This document shows positions 12,728 to 21,873 of a stretch of 64,000 nt of DNA, piece after piece. The position numbers and the translations under genes are program-made. This DNA is from Ideonella livida (GTDB lineage: Bacteria > Pseudomonadota > Gammaproteobacteria > Burkholderiales > Burkholderiaceae_C). Below the pieces are notes generated by a model. That model worked only from the letters and a program-made list of their open reading frames with translations, was not told where the DNA came from and did not search any database. Position 1 is the stretch's first letter; each line of letters starts with the position of its first letter. The stretch lies in the NCBI RefSeq assembly GCF_010499455.1, contig NZ_JAAGOH010000027.1, positions 1 to 64,000 of the forward strand. Direction: 5' to 3'.

Positions 12728-13513
12728 TCAACCTGGCGGCCGGCGGATCAGCACTTCCATCACGAAACGCGAGCCGACATAGGCCAGCAGCAGCAGCAAG
12801 GTTCCGGCGTACAGCCAGCGCGTGGCGCGCAGCCCCCGCCAGCCCTGCAGGCGGCGCCCGGCCACCAGGGCCGCAAAGGTCAGCCAACCCAAGCTGGACA
12901 GCACCGTCTTGTGGTCCCAGCGCCATTGCCCCGACACCGCTCCCAGCAACATGGCCAGGGAGAGCACCACAAAGCCCGCCTCCACGAAGCGGAAAGTCAG
13001 CCGTTCGAGCTTGAGCAGGGGCAGGCCCAGCACCACCCCCGGCCGGCGCTCGCGCAGCTGCCGGTCGGCGGCATCCAGCATCAAACCGTGAAGCACCGCA
13101 GCCCCGAACAAACCGTAGGACGCGATGCCCAGCAGCCAGTGCACGGGCGACCAGGGAGAGTGCGCCACGACCAGTGCCTCGCCCGGAAACCAGGCCCCCA
13201 CCAGCACGGCAGCGGCCCCTAGCGCAGCCAGCACCCGACGCACGGTGCCCACCTGGACAAAGCGGGCCTCCACCGCGTGGACCAGCAACACCAGCCAGAC
13301 GGTGAAGGACAGGACGGGCCCGAAGCCCATCCGCACCCCGTCGCCCTCATGCCAGAGCGCGGCCAACATCAGGGTGATCCCATGGCAGCCCCAGCCCAGC
13401 AGCCAGGCCTGCCGTGGCCACGGCCGCGCGTCGGTTGCCCGCAGCAAAGACGCCAGGTAACCGGCCACCGCCAGCCCGGGACCCAGGGTCGCAAGGGGGG
13501 GGGATAAAATCAT
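12728..13513 (-). CDS. CcsA/HemX-like cytochrome c assembly membrane protein
   Basis: A 261-residue polytopic protein with about eight membrane helices. It belongs to the CcsA/YpjD-like group: HSPWSPVHWLLGIASYGLFG and SGQWRWDHKTVLSSLGWL carry the conserved histidines and the aromatic-rich loop. Family members are proposed to handle haem in cytochrome c maturation, but this short branch is often simply called an inner-membrane protein. The start at 13513 gives MILSPPLATLGPG; the longer open frame upstream runs antisense to ffh and is spurious. It is divergent from ffh with 64 bp between starts and lies first in the minus-strand group that ends with ampD. Confidence 0.82.
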   Translation of the reverse strand: MILSPPLATLGPGLAVAGYLASLLRATDARPWPRQAWLLGWGCHGITLMLAALWHEGDGVRMGFGPVLSFTVWLVLLVHAVEARFVQVGTVRRVLAALGAAAVLVGAWFPGEALVVAHSPWSPVHWLLGIASYGLFGAAVLHGLMLDAADRQLRERRPGVVLGLPLLKLERLTFRFVEAGFVVLSLAMLLGAVSGQWRWDHKTVLSSLGWLTFAALVAGRRLQGWRGLRATRWLYAGTLLLLLAYVGSRFVMEVLIRRPPG

Positions 13514-13577
13514 CGCCACAGTGTACCGGCGCGCAGCAAGCGCGACCCTCATGTCGGGGGCCCTGCGCGCGAACCTC

Positions 13578-14966
13578 ATGGCGTCGACCCTCACAGAACG
13601 CCTGTCCAGACTGGTCAAGACCGTCCGTGGACAGGCCCGCATCACCGAATCCAACGTCCAGGACATGCTGCGCGAAGTGCGCATGGCCCTGCTGGAGGCG
13701 GACGTCGCACTGCCCGTGGTGCGCGACTTCATCCAGCGCGTGAAGGACAAGGCCCTGGGCCAGGAGGTCGTCGGCTCGCTCAACCCCGGCCAGGTGCTGG
13801 TCAGCATCGTCCACAAGGAGCTGGCCGCCACCATGGGCGAAGGGGTGGCCGACCTGAACCTGGCGGCCCAGCCGCCGGCCATCATCCTGATGGCCGGCCT
13901 GCAGGGGGCGGGCAAGACCACCACCACCGCCAAGCTGGCCAAACACCTGATCGAGAAGCGCAAGAAGAAGGTGCTGACGGTTTCGGCCGACGTGTACCGC
14001 CCTGCCGCCATCGAGCAGCTCAAGACCGTGACGGCCCAGGCGGGCGCCGAGTGGTTTGCCTCCACCCCCGACCAGAAGCCTCGCGACATCGCCCTGGCCG
14101 CGCTGGACTGGGCCAAGCGCCACTACTTTGATGTGCTGCTGGTGGACACCGCCGGCCGCCTGGCCATCGATGAAGCCCTGATGGCCGAGATCCGAGATCT
14201 GCACGCCACGCTGCGCCCAGTGGAGACGCTGTTCGTCGTCGATGCGATGCAGGGTCAAGACGCCATCAACACCGCGCGCGCCTTCAAGGAAGCACTGCCG
14301 CTGACCGGCATCGTGCTGACCAAGCTGGACGGCGATGCCCGGGGCGGGGCCGCGCTCAGCGTGCGGCAGGTGACCGGGGCCCCCATCAAGTTTGCCGGCG
14401 TCTCCGAGAAGATCGACGGACTGGAGGTGTTCGATGCCGACCGCCATGCCGGGCGCGTGCTGGGCATGGGCGACATCGTCGCCCTGGTCGAGGAGGTCAC
14501 CAAGGGCGTGGACCTGGCCGCGGCGCAAAAGCTGGCGGAGAAGGTCAAGTCAGGCTCCGGCTTCGACCTCAACGACTTCCTGGCCCAGTTGGGTCAGATG
14601 AAGAAGATGGGCGGACTGGGCCAGTTGATGGACAAGCTGCCCACCCACCTCGCGGCCAAGGCCGGACAGGCCGACCTGAACCGGGCCGAAAAGGACATGC
14701 GTCGCATGGAGGGCATCCTGAGCGCCATGACGGCCAAGGAACGGGCTCACCCCGCCCTGCTGCTGGACGGCAAGTCCAAGGCCAGTCGCAAGCGGCGTAT
14801 CGCTCAAGGGGCCGGTGTCCAGGTTCAGGAGGTCAACCGCGTGCTCAACCAGTTCGAGCAGATGCAGACCATGATGAAGAAGATGAAGGGCGGCGGCCTC
14901 TTCAAGATGATGAAGCGCATGGGCGGCATGAAGGGCATGATGCCTCCGGGCTTCCCGGGCGCCTGA
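13578..14966 (+). CDS. ffh: Signal recognition particle protein Ffh
   Basis: A 462-residue SRP GTPase that binds 4.5S RNA and signal sequences of nascent membrane proteins and hands them to FtsY. N domain: LTERLSRLVKTVRGQARITE. G domain: P-loop GLQGAGKTTTTAKLA, DTAGR, and TKLDGDARGG. The methionine-rich M domain ends in MMKKMKGGGLFKMMKRMGG. The ATG at 13578 was chosen because family proteins start directly with the N-domain helix; the 19 upstream residues are not conserved. It is convergent with ftsY, 46 bp apart. Confidence 0.97.
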   Translation: MASTLTERLSRLVKTVRGQARITESNVQDMLREVRMALLEADVALPVVRDFIQRVKDKALGQEVVGSLNPGQVLVSIVHKELAATMGEGVADLNLAAQPPAIILMAGLQGAGKTTTTAKLAKHLIEKRKKKVLTVSADVYRPAAIEQLKTVTAQAGAEWFASTPDQKPRDIALAALDWAKRHYFDVLLVDTAGRLAIDEALMAEIRDLHATLRPVETLFVVDAMQGQDAINTARAFKEALPLTGIVLTKLDGDARGGAALSVRQVTGAPIKFAGVSEKIDGLEVFDADRHAGRVLGMGDIVALVEEVTKGVDLAAAQKLAEKVKSGSGFDLNDFLAQLGQMKKMGGLGQLMDKLPTHLAAKAGQADLNRAEKDMRRMEGILSAMTAKERAHPALLLDGKSKASRKRRIAQGAGVQVQEVNRVLNQFEQMQTMMKKMKGGGLFKMMKRMGGMKGMMPPGFPGA

Positions 14967-15012
14967 AGCCGCTCACGGCGGCGAACCTCTCCAAGGCGCG
15001 CCGCCGATCGCC

Positions 15013-16140
15013 TCAACCCACCAGGGCGCGGGCGAACTCCTCGGCGTCAAAGGTCTGGAGATCCTCCAGCTTTTCGCCCACGCCGATGAAATAGACCGGG
15101 ATCGCGCAAGCCTCGCCCCGCTGCTGGGCCCGCTGGCGCGACCACAAGGCGATGGCGGCGAGCACCCCGCCCTTGGCGGTACCGTCAAGCTTGGTGACGA
15201 TGAGGCCCGTCAGGCCCAAGGCCTCATCAAAGGCCTTCACCTGGGCCAAGGCGTTCTGGCCGGTGTTGCCATCCAGCACCAGCAGCACCTCATGCGGGGC
15301 CTGCGCATCGGCCTTGGCAATCACGCGCTTGACCTTCTTGAGCTCCTCCATCAGGTGGAGCTGGGTCGGCAGGCGTCCGGCCGTGTCGGCGATGACCACG
15401 TCACAGCCACGGGCCTTGCCGGCCGAGACGGCATCAAAACTCACCGCCGCCGGATCCCCCCCGGCCTGGGAGACGATCTCCACCCGGTTGCGGTCGGCCC
15501 AGACCCCCAGTTGTTCGCGGGCCGCGGCACGGAAGGTGTCGGCGGCCGCCAGCAGCACCCGCTTGTCGGCCTCAGCCAGGTGGCGGGTGAGCTTGCCGAT
15601 GCTGGTGGTCTTGCCGGCGCCGTTGACGCCGACCACCATCATCACGGTGGTGTCGTACCGGCCGACCTCCAGCGAACGCTGCAAGGGCTGCAACAGCTCC
15701 GCCAGGCCGGCCACCAGCAGCTCACGGGCCTGCTGCCCGTCCTTGCAGCCGGTTTGCCGCACCCGCTTGCGCAAGTCGTCCAGCAGGTACTGGGTGGCCG
15801 CCACGCCTGCGTCCGCCTGAAGCAAAGCGGCCTCCAAGTCCTCATAGAGGGCCTCGTCCAGGGTCTGGCCCTTGAAGACCTGGGCAATGCTCGCCCCAGT
15901 CTTGGCCAAGCCCTGACGCAGCCGGGAGAACCAACCGGCACGCGGCGCAGGCGCAGGCGCAGGCGCAGGGGCGGGCGCCGGCGACACGACAGGCGACTGT
16001 GCCGGTGCCGGTGTCGAGAGGGCAGCCGGTGCGGCCGGTGTGGCAGGAGCCAGGGGGACGGCCGCGGGCGGCAAGGGCTGCGCCGCCGGGGCAACTGGCG
16101 GCGGCACCGCCGCCGGCTTCTTCTTGAAAAAGCTGAACAT
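15013..16140 (-). CDS. ftsY: Signal recognition particle receptor FtsY
   Basis: A 375-residue SRP receptor GTPase acting at the inner membrane with Ffh. It begins MFSFFKKK, a short basic membrane-contact segment. Next comes a Pro/Ala linker of about 60 residues in place of the long acidic A domain of E. coli. The NG domain has VGVNGAGKTTSIGKL (P-loop), DTAGRLPTQ, and TKLDGTAKGG. Length and motifs are complete. It ends facing ffh, so both SRP components sit together but on opposite strands. Confidence 0.97.
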   Translation of the reverse strand: MFSFFKKKPAAVPPPVAPAAQPLPPAAVPLAPATPAAPAALSTPAPAQSPVVSPAPAPAPAPAPAPRAGWFSRLRQGLAKTGASIAQVFKGQTLDEALYEDLEAALLQADAGVAATQYLLDDLRKRVRQTGCKDGQQARELLVAGLAELLQPLQRSLEVGRYDTTVMMVVGVNGAGKTTSIGKLTRHLAEADKRVLLAAADTFRAAAREQLGVWADRNRVEIVSQAGGDPAAVSFDAVSAGKARGCDVVIADTAGRLPTQLHLMEELKKVKRVIAKADAQAPHEVLLVLDGNTGQNALAQVKAFDEALGLTGLIVTKLDGTAKGGVLAAIALWSRQRAQQRGEACAIPVYFIGVGEKLEDLQTFDAEEFARALVG

Positions 16141-16200
16141 CGTGCCGGGATTCTCGCCCAGACCGGCACGCCGCTCGACGTGCCCGCCCCCTACATCCCA

Positions 16201-16227
16201 GCCTCCCGCCGGGCATCAGCGGGAGGC
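16201..16227 (-). terminator. Hairpin just after the TraF-like gene
   Basis: A perfect 9-bp stem (GCCTCCCGC / GCGGGAGGC) with a 9-nt loop starts 6 bp past the minus-strand stop codon. A second 8-bp stem (CGTGCCGG / CCGGCACG, 16141-16170) follows before ftsY. Neither has a clear T-run, so termination is plausible but not certain. Confidence 0.5.
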
Positions 16228-16232
16228 CAGGC

Positions 16233-17858
16233 TCAGAAGCGCTCCGCGATGGCCAGGGACAGACCCGCCGAGCGCGGAATCTGGTTGCCATCTGCCTTCA
16301 CCCGCTGGGTGGACGCGTTGAGGTCCAGGCTGAAGACGCCCCAGGTGAAGCCCAGCCCGATGGTGCTGAGCTTGCTGCCCACCATGTTCTGGCGCAGACC
16401 CAGGCGCACGCTCGGCACCAGCCACTCCTGCCAGGCGGTCTCGAAACGCTCCGCGTTGTAGCTGGCCGAAACGCTGTAGACCTTCTGGGGGTCGCCCACG
16501 AAGTCATTGGTTTCGGACAGGGCGACACTGCCCTGCAGCAGCCAACGCTTGTTTTGCGAGAACACCGACCCCTCCAGCACCACATGCGGCTTGAGCTCCA
16601 CGGTATCGCGCAGGTTCAGCTTGCCCTGGCCGGACAACGCCATGGCGGCCGCCCGGTTGGCCACATTCGGATCTTCCGCAGGGTTGGGGTAGTGGAACTT
16701 GGGCCGGTTGAGGTTGTAGAGCGAAGCCCCCAACTGGTAATGGTCGTCGCCCCACATCAGACCCAGGTCCAGGCCCAGCGCCGTGGCCTGTTTGAGGTAA
16801 GCATCGTTGCGGTTGATCTCGACCTCGTTGGCGTTGCCCGACTCGTCGACGAAAGCCACGACCTGCCGGTAGAGGTTGGCCTGGTACACATTGACGCGCA
16901 GGCCTGCATCGAGCTTGGCAGACGGCGCCCATTCCCGCAGGGTCGGCGAGAGCCAGCCGCTGACGTCCGTGGCGTAGCCTGCACTGATCTGGTTGACTTC
17001 GGCCAACTTGAAGTCAAAAGCCGACGAGGTGCGCAGCGCGAAGGACGCCCCCACCTTGTTGCCCGCCTTGGTGTAATCCACAACGGCCCCCAGCAGATCC
17101 TTGTCCGCCTGAGGCAGGGACGCGAACTGCGCGTCCAGAAGGGACTGCAGGGCCGAGGCCTGGGCAGCCGCAGCCTCCAGCGTGTTGGCATTGGAGATCG
17201 CCTGCTGGAGAGTCACCAGCTGGTCGGCCAGGCTGACCAACGACACCTGCATGGCTTGGCCGTCAAAACTCGCGCCGGGCGCCGAGAAACGCGTCAGCAC
17301 GCCCACATCGGCGCCACGGAAAGTACCCCGCATCTGCAACTGGGCGTTCAGGTTGAAGGACCAGACGCCCGGTAGGGTTTCGGTGGACTTGAACAGGATC
17401 GGAGCGCCTGCGGACAACTGGGCCTGCGCACTGAGCACAGCACCACGCTCGAGCGCCGGCACGTAGACACTGTTGATGTTGGTGGCCAGGGTCTTGGCCA
17501 CCGAGGCGCTGTCGCTCGTCTGTGCCAACTCGATGTCGGCCGTCACCTGGTCCACCATGCCCGCCACATCGGAGGCATCCCCGATCTCATAACGGCCACC
17601 GACCTGGCCCACGCCGAAGCGCCACTTCTCGTCATCGCCCACCAGTCGCACGGCGTTGGCCGGATTGAAGGCCACGGAGCCCAAGTTGGAACGGTTGAAC
17701 ACCGGGCCGACCGTGAGGCCGTAACCCGTGATGGACAGGGACTGGTTGGCCTGCGCCGGCAGGGCGGCGAGGGCACCCGCCACCAGCGCGGCAGCGTTGA
17801 GCACGCGAAGAACAGGCGCGCCACGGGACGAAGGGAGCGGACGGGGGGTGCAGGCCAT
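16233..17858 (-). CDS. TraF-like (TraF_2 family) outer-membrane barrel protein
   Basis: A 541-residue exported protein. Residues 1-37 form a signal peptide ending in LAALPAQANQ. The mature part has many alternating beta-strand stretches (SITGYGLTVGPVFNRSN, GLGFTWGVFSLDLNAS) and ends in Phe, typical of an outer-membrane barrel. It resembles the TraF_2 family, which databases label conjugal transfer protein TraF although many members are chromosomal and not linked to conjugation. No other transfer gene is in the window. The start at 17858 has GAGG 5 nt upstream and gives a clean signal peptide. The central region (about residues 200-240) is Ala/Gln-rich and probably helical. True function unknown. 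Confidence 0.7.
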   Translation of the reverse strand: MACTPRPLPSSRGAPVLRVLNAAALVAGALAALPAQANQSLSITGYGLTVGPVFNRSNLGSVAFNPANAVRLVGDDEKWRFGVGQVGGRYEIGDASDVAGMVDQVTADIELAQTSDSASVAKTLATNINSVYVPALERGAVLSAQAQLSAGAPILFKSTETLPGVWSFNLNAQLQMRGTFRGADVGVLTRFSAPGASFDGQAMQVSLVSLADQLVTLQQAISNANTLEAAAAQASALQSLLDAQFASLPQADKDLLGAVVDYTKAGNKVGASFALRTSSAFDFKLAEVNQISAGYATDVSGWLSPTLREWAPSAKLDAGLRVNVYQANLYRQVVAFVDESGNANEVEINRNDAYLKQATALGLDLGLMWGDDHYQLGASLYNLNRPKFHYPNPAEDPNVANRAAAMALSGQGKLNLRDTVELKPHVVLEGSVFSQNKRWLLQGSVALSETNDFVGDPQKVYSVSASYNAERFETAWQEWLVPSVRLGLRQNMVGSKLSTIGLGFTWGVFSLDLNASTQRVKADGNQIPRSAGLSLAIAERF

Positions 17859-18047
17859 GGGAACCTCGTGATCTTGATGTGTTGTCGCGCCCATCCCGGC
17901 CGCCCCCCTGAGGGGTTGGCCGAGATCAGGCAGCGGTGGGCAGGTACAGCCCCACAAGGTTGCCAGGGAAGCCGAAGGCAGGGAAGCGCAAAGAAGTGTG
18001 AATCCACCCCCTCATCCACATCGACCGGAGATTTTTCAAAAAAGTGC

Positions 18048-18076
18048 TTGCGCGCCTCAGAACTCGTGCATAGAAT
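18048..18076 (+). promoter_or_regulatory. Promoter of the CAT-anticodon tRNA gene
   Basis: TTGCGC (18048-18053) and TAGAAT (18071-18076) are separated by 17 bp, and the -10 ends 12 bp before the mature tRNA 5' end. A G+C-rich discriminator follows, as in stringently controlled stable-RNA promoters. Confidence 0.7.
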
Positions 18077-18088
18077 GCGAGGCTCTTA

Positions 18089-18165
<77 letters not shown>

Positions 18166-18174
18166 AAACCAGCC

Positions 18175-18209
18175 AAAACGGCCCGCACACCACCATGTCG
18201 GGCCGTTTT
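18175..18209 (+). terminator. Terminator after the tRNA gene
   Basis: An 11-bp stem (AAAACGGCCCG / CGGGCCGTTTT) with a 13-nt loop ends in TTTTGCATTT. It begins 10 bp after the tRNA CCA end. Overlap with a possible ATG at 18195 is one reason for placing the next gene's start later. Confidence 0.85.
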
Positions 18210-18239
18210 GCATTTCTCCACAGCCTCTGGATCAACACC

Positions 18240-18650
18240 ATGCCCTGCTGTGCGGCGACGCCTCCCCTCCAACGCCTAGGCCTGCTGGCCGCCAGCCTGG
18301 CCCTGGTGCCGGCTCTGGCCTTGGCGCAGTACCCCGGGCGCCAGTTCCCCCGGGACGCCCTGCGGGCGGAGGCCGTGTTCGGCACGCCGCCGCAGGTGAC
18401 GCTGGCCAAGCAGGCGCTCACCTTGTCGCCGGGGGCCAGGGTTCGCAACGAACTCAACCAGTACGTGCCGGCGGGCACCCTCACCGGCCAGAAGCGGACG
18501 ATCCACTACACGCTGGACATCACCGGCCAGTTGCGGGATGTGTGGCTGCTTCGCGCTGAGGAGATCGCCAACCTGCCCTGGCCCAGCACCCTGGAGCAGG
18601 CCCAGACCTGGACCTTCAACCCTTCGACGCAGACCTGGACCCGGCCATGA
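18240..18650 (+). CDS. Conserved exported protein upstream of miaB, unknown function
   Basis: A 136-residue protein with a signal peptide ([20 protein letters not shown] followed by LAQYPG). The small mature domain contains [18 protein letters not shown] and [20 protein letters not shown], and has many beta-strand patterns. I do not recognise a named family. The ATG at 18240 avoids the terminator hairpin and gives a normal signal peptide. Its stop codon overlaps the miaB start (ATGA), so the two genes are translationally coupled. Confidence 0.75.
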   Translation: MPCCAATPPLQRLGLLAASLALVPALALAQYPGRQFPRDALRAEAVFGTPPQVTLAKQALTLSPGARVRNELNQYVPAGTLTGQKRTIHYTLDITGQLRDVWLLRAEEIANLPWPSTLEQAQTWTFNPSTQTWTRP

Positions 18651-19993
18651 GCAAGAAAGTCTTCATCCGCACCTTTGGCTGCCAGATGAACGAATACGAC
18701 TCGGACAAGATGCGGGACGTCCTGCAGGCGGCCGAGGGGTACGAGCTGACCCAGGACGTGGACCAGGCGGACTTGGTGCTGTTCAACACCTGCTCGGTGC
18801 GGGAGAAGGCCGCCGAGAAGGTGTTTTCCGACCTGGGCCGCGTCAAGCACCTCAAGAAGAAAGGCGTGCTGATCGGTGTGGGCGGCTGCGTGGCCAGCCA
18901 GGAGGGCGCCGCCATCATCGAGCGTGCGCCGTATGTGGACCTGGTCTTCGGCCCCCAGACCCTGCACCGGCTGCCGCAGATGATCGAGCAGCGCCAGACC
19001 CAGCGCCGCCCGCAGGTCGACATCAGCTTCCCTGAGATCGAGAAGTTCGACCACCTGCCACCCGCCCGGGTGGAGGGCGCCTCAGCCTTCGTCTCCATCA
19101 TGGAAGGCTGCTCCAAGTACTGCACCTACTGTGTCGTGCCCTACACCCGAGGCGACGAGGTGTCGCGCCCGTTCGAGGACGTGCTCACCGAGATCGCCGG
19201 CCTGGCCGACCAGGGCGTCAAGGAAGTGAACCTGCTGGGCCAGAACGTCAACGCCTACCGCGGGACCATGGGGCAGAGCGGCGAGATCGCCGACTTCGCC
19301 CTGCTGCTGGAATATGTGGCCGAGATCCCGGGCATCGAGCGCATCCGCTACACCACCAGCCACCCCAACGAGTTCACCCAGCGCCTGATCGACGCCTACG
19401 GCAAGATTCCGCAGCTGGTGAACCACCTGCACCTGCCGGTCCAGCACGGCGCCGACCGGATCCTCATGGCCATGAAGCGCGGCTACACCGCGCTGGAGTA
19501 CAAGAGCACCATCCGCAAGCTCAAGGCCGTGCGGCCGGGTATCAGCCTGTCCTCGGATTTCATCGTGGGCTTCCCCGGTGAGACGCAGGAAGACTTCGAC
19601 AAGCTGATGCGGCTGGTTGACGACGTGGGCTTCGACGCCTCGTTCAGCTTCATCTACAGCCCGCGCCCGGGCACCCCGGCAGCCAACCTGCAGGACGACA
19701 CCCCGCACGAGGTCAAGCTGCAGCGCCTGCAGACCCTGCAGGCCCGCCTGGAGGAGAACGTGCGGGCGATCGGCCAGTCCCGCGTGGGCACCCTGCAGCG
19801 CATCTTGGTGGAAGGCCCGTCCCGCCGCAACGCCGAGGAGCTCATGGGTCGCACGGAGTGCAACCGGATCGTCAACTTCGCGGGCTCTGCGCGGCTGATC
19901 GGCCAGATGGTGGACATCCACATTGCCTCAGCCCTGCCCCACTCCCTGCGCGGCGAGCTGCCGCTGCGCGACACCGTCGCCCAGTCCGCCTGA
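18647..19993 (+). CDS. miaB: tRNA-2-methylthio-N6-dimethylallyladenosine synthase MiaB
   Basis: A 448-residue radical-SAM methylthiotransferase that adds a methylthio group to i6A37 of tRNAs reading UNN codons. The N-terminal UPF0004 domain carries the auxiliary cluster cysteines C12 ([14 protein letters not shown]), C49 ([13 protein letters not shown]) and C81 ([11 protein letters not shown]). The radical-SAM cluster is C155, C159 and C162 ([18 protein letters not shown]). A C-terminal TRAM domain ([20 protein letters not shown]) contacts tRNA. It overlaps the preceding exported protein by 4 bp and lies downstream of a tRNA gene. Confidence 0.97.
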   Translation: MSKKVFIRTFGCQMNEYDSDKMRDVLQAAEGYELTQDVDQADLVLFNTCSVREKAAEKVFSDLGRVKHLKKKGVLIGVGGCVASQEGAAIIERAPYVDLVFGPQTLHRLPQMIEQRQTQRRPQVDISFPEIEKFDHLPPARVEGASAFVSIMEGCSKYCTYCVVPYTRGDEVSRPFEDVLTEIAGLADQGVKEVNLLGQNVNAYRGTMGQSGEIADFALLLEYVAEIPGIERIRYTTSHPNEFTQRLIDAYGKIPQLVNHLHLPVQHGADRILMAMKRGYTALEYKSTIRKLKAVRPGISLSSDFIVGFPGETQEDFDKLMRLVDDVGFDASFSFIYSPRPGTPAANLQDDTPHEVKLQRLQTLQARLEENVRAIGQSRVGTLQRILVEGPSRRNAEELMGRTECNRIVNFAGSARLIGQMVDIHIASALPHSLRGELPLRDTVAQSA

Positions 19994-20042
19994 GCCGATC
20001 GCCCGATCGCAACCACCCGTGCGCGACGCCTGCGCCCGCGAT

Positions 20043-20318
20043 TCAGCGGCCCCGCAGGCCGGCCCACCACAGGGCCGCGGCCACGGCCAACGCGAGCAGG
20101 CCATAGCCCGCCATGGTGCCATCGCGCCCCATCACCACCAGCCCCGACAACTGGGCAAGCACGCCCGCCCCAACCGTCCAAGCCAGCAGGTGCCGCCAAG
20201 CCACGGACGCCAGCCGGCGGCGCCACACGGCCTTGGCCAGCAGCACGGCCCATACGGCCACGCCCACACCGGGCATCAGCCCATTGACCACATGCCAGAA
20301 GGCCACGACAGGATCCAT
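20043..20318 (-). CDS. Small membrane protein, unknown function
   Basis: A 91-residue protein with about three hydrophobic segments (VNGLMPGVGVAVWAVLLAKAV, AWTVGAGVLAQLSGLVVMG and YGLLALAVAAALWWAGL). It is divergent from hemA and convergent with miaB. The ATG at 20318 is preferred over a TTG six bases upstream. No strong ribosome-binding site is visible. Coding is supported by the well-formed helix pattern on this strand only. No family recognised. Confidence 0.65.
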   Translation of the reverse strand: MDPVVAFWHVVNGLMPGVGVAVWAVLLAKAVWRRRLASVAWRHLLAWTVGAGVLAQLSGLVVMGRDGTMAGYGLLALAVAAALWWAGLRGR

Positions 20319-20408
20319 GCTCAACGCCCCGGGACGCTGCCCCGCTCGAGAGCTTGATCCCCATCAAGAAATCAGGCCACCCGCCGAGGAAATGTCCTTC
20401 GGCAGACT

Positions 20409-20437
20409 TTGGCCTGCACGGCTTGAAATTTTATAAT
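20409..20437 (+). promoter_or_regulatory. hemA promoter very close to the start codon
   Basis: TTGGCC (20409-20414) and a perfect TATAAT (20432-20437) are 17 bp apart. A start site 7-8 nt after the -10 would fall at about 20444, only 1-2 nt before the hemA ATG at 20446. No Shine-Dalgarno sequence precedes the ATG, so the transcript would be essentially leaderless. Confidence 0.6.
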
Positions 20438-20445
20438 CCGAGACC

Positions 20446-21756
20446 ATGAGCTGCTTTGCGCTGGGCCTGAACCACCATTCCGCGCCACTGGACCTGCGCG
20501 GTCGGTTCGCGTTTGCGCCCACGCAGCTGCCTGAAGCCCTGCGTGCCCTGCGCGCCCATCTGGGTCAGGCCCTGCCAGAGGCGGCCATCCTTTCAACCTG
20601 CAATCGCACCGAGCTCTACGTGGCCGCAGGCCATGGCCTGAAGGCCCGCGAGATCATCCGCCCGGCCGTGGACTGGCTGGCGGCGCAGGGGGGGGTGGAA
20701 GCCGGTGCGCTCAGCTCGCACACCTACGTGCTCGAGAACCGCGAGGCCGCGCGGCATGCCTTCCGCGTGGCTTCCGGCCTGGACTCCATGGTCCTGGGCG
20801 AGCCCCAGATCCTGGGCCAGATGAAGCAGGCCGTGCGTGGTGCCGACGAGGCAGGCACCTTGGGCACCACCCTGCATCAGCTGTTCCAGCGCTCCTTTTC
20901 GGTGGCCAAGGAGGTCCGGACCTCCACCGAGATCGGCACCCACTCCATCAGCATGGCAGCCGCCTCGGTACGGCTGGCGGCCCAGCTTTTCGAGGACCTG
21001 CGCGACATCCGGGTGCTCTTCGTGGGCGCAGGCGAAATGATCGAACTGGTGGCCACCCACTTCGCGGCACGTGAGCCGCGAATGATGGCCGTGGCCAACC
21101 GCACGCTGGAGCGGGGCGAGAAGCTTGCCAGCCGTTTCGGCGCGCAAGCCCTGCGGCTGGCCGACCTGCCAGAGCGGCTGCACGAATTTGATGCCGTGGT
21201 GTCCTGCACCGCCAGCAGCCTGCCCATCATCGGGTTGGGCGCGGTCGAGCGGGCGCTGCGGGCGCGCCGTCATCGTCCCATGTTCATGGTCGACCTCGCC
21301 GTGCCTCGGGACATCGAGCCCGAAGTGGCACGGCTGTCCGACGTCTACCTCTACACCGTGGACGACCTGACCTCGCTGGTGCAGACCGCCACCGAGAAGC
21401 GGCAGGCCGCTGTGGCCCAGGCCGAGGCGATCATCGACGCCGGCGTGCAGAGCTTTTCCCACTGGCTGGACCAGCGGGCCAGCGTACCCCTCATCCAGGC
21501 CCTGCATCAGCAGGCCGACGACTGGCGCCAGACCGAGATCAGCCGGGCCCGCCGGCTGCTGGCCAAGGGACAGGACGTGGAGGCCGTGCTGGAGGCGCTG
21601 AGCCGTGGCCTGACCCAGAAGATGCTGCACGGCGCGCTGGCCGAGCTGCACGCCAGCGAAGGCGAGCAACGGCTCCACCTGGCGGAAACGGTCTCCCGGC
21701 TGTTCCTGCGCCAAACCTCCCGCGACCCTGCCCAGGAGCGGGGCAAGGACGCCTAG
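20446..21756 (+). CDS. hemA: Glutamyl-tRNA reductase HemA
   Basis: A 436-residue enzyme that reduces glutamyl-tRNA(Glu) to glutamate-1-semialdehyde with NADPH, the first committed step of C5 haem and cobalamin synthesis. The catalytic nucleophile is C52 in [23 protein letters not shown] and the HQLFQRSF segment belong to the substrate domain. The NADPH domain starts near [17 protein letters not shown]. The C-terminal dimerisation helices end near [11 protein letters not shown]. It heads a plus-strand run hemA-prfA-prmC. Product is shared with B12 synthesis, which the class II reductase in this window needs. Confidence 0.97.
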   Translation: MSCFALGLNHHSAPLDLRGRFAFAPTQLPEALRALRAHLGQALPEAAILSTCNRTELYVAAGHGLKAREIIRPAVDWLAAQGGVEAGALSSHTYVLENREAARHAFRVASGLDSMVLGEPQILGQMKQAVRGADEAGTLGTTLHQLFQRSFSVAKEVRTSTEIGTHSISMAAASVRLAAQLFEDLRDIRVLFVGAGEMIELVATHFAAREPRMMAVANRTLERGEKLASRFGAQALRLADLPERLHEFDAVVSCTASSLPIIGLGAVERALRARRHRPMFMVDLAVPRDIEPEVARLSDVYLYTVDDLTSLVQTATEKRQAAVAQAEAIIDAGVQSFSHWLDQRASVPLIQALHQQADDWRQTEISRARRLLAKGQDVEAVLEALSRGLTQKMLHGALAELHASEGEQRLHLAETVSRLFLRQTSRDPAQERGKDA

Positions 21757-21873
21757 CGGCGCCTGGCGCCGCCTGACGCCCGCAGACACCCCTCACGCGG
21801 CCCCGCCCGCGCTGTCGCCCCTCCCCCTGCAGCCTCAGGCTGCCGGTCCGCCCCCTCCGCCTCCCCCACGCGC

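Noticed and set aside
13514-14116. Long N-terminal extension of the CcsA-like protein
   Set aside because: It runs antisense to ffh and would place a soluble domain before a clean membrane-protein start.
16233-17858. Integrated conjugative element marked by the TraF-like gene and the nearby tRNA
   Set aside because: No integrase, relaxase, other transfer genes or direct repeat of the tRNA 3' end was seen; the flanking genes are housekeeping.
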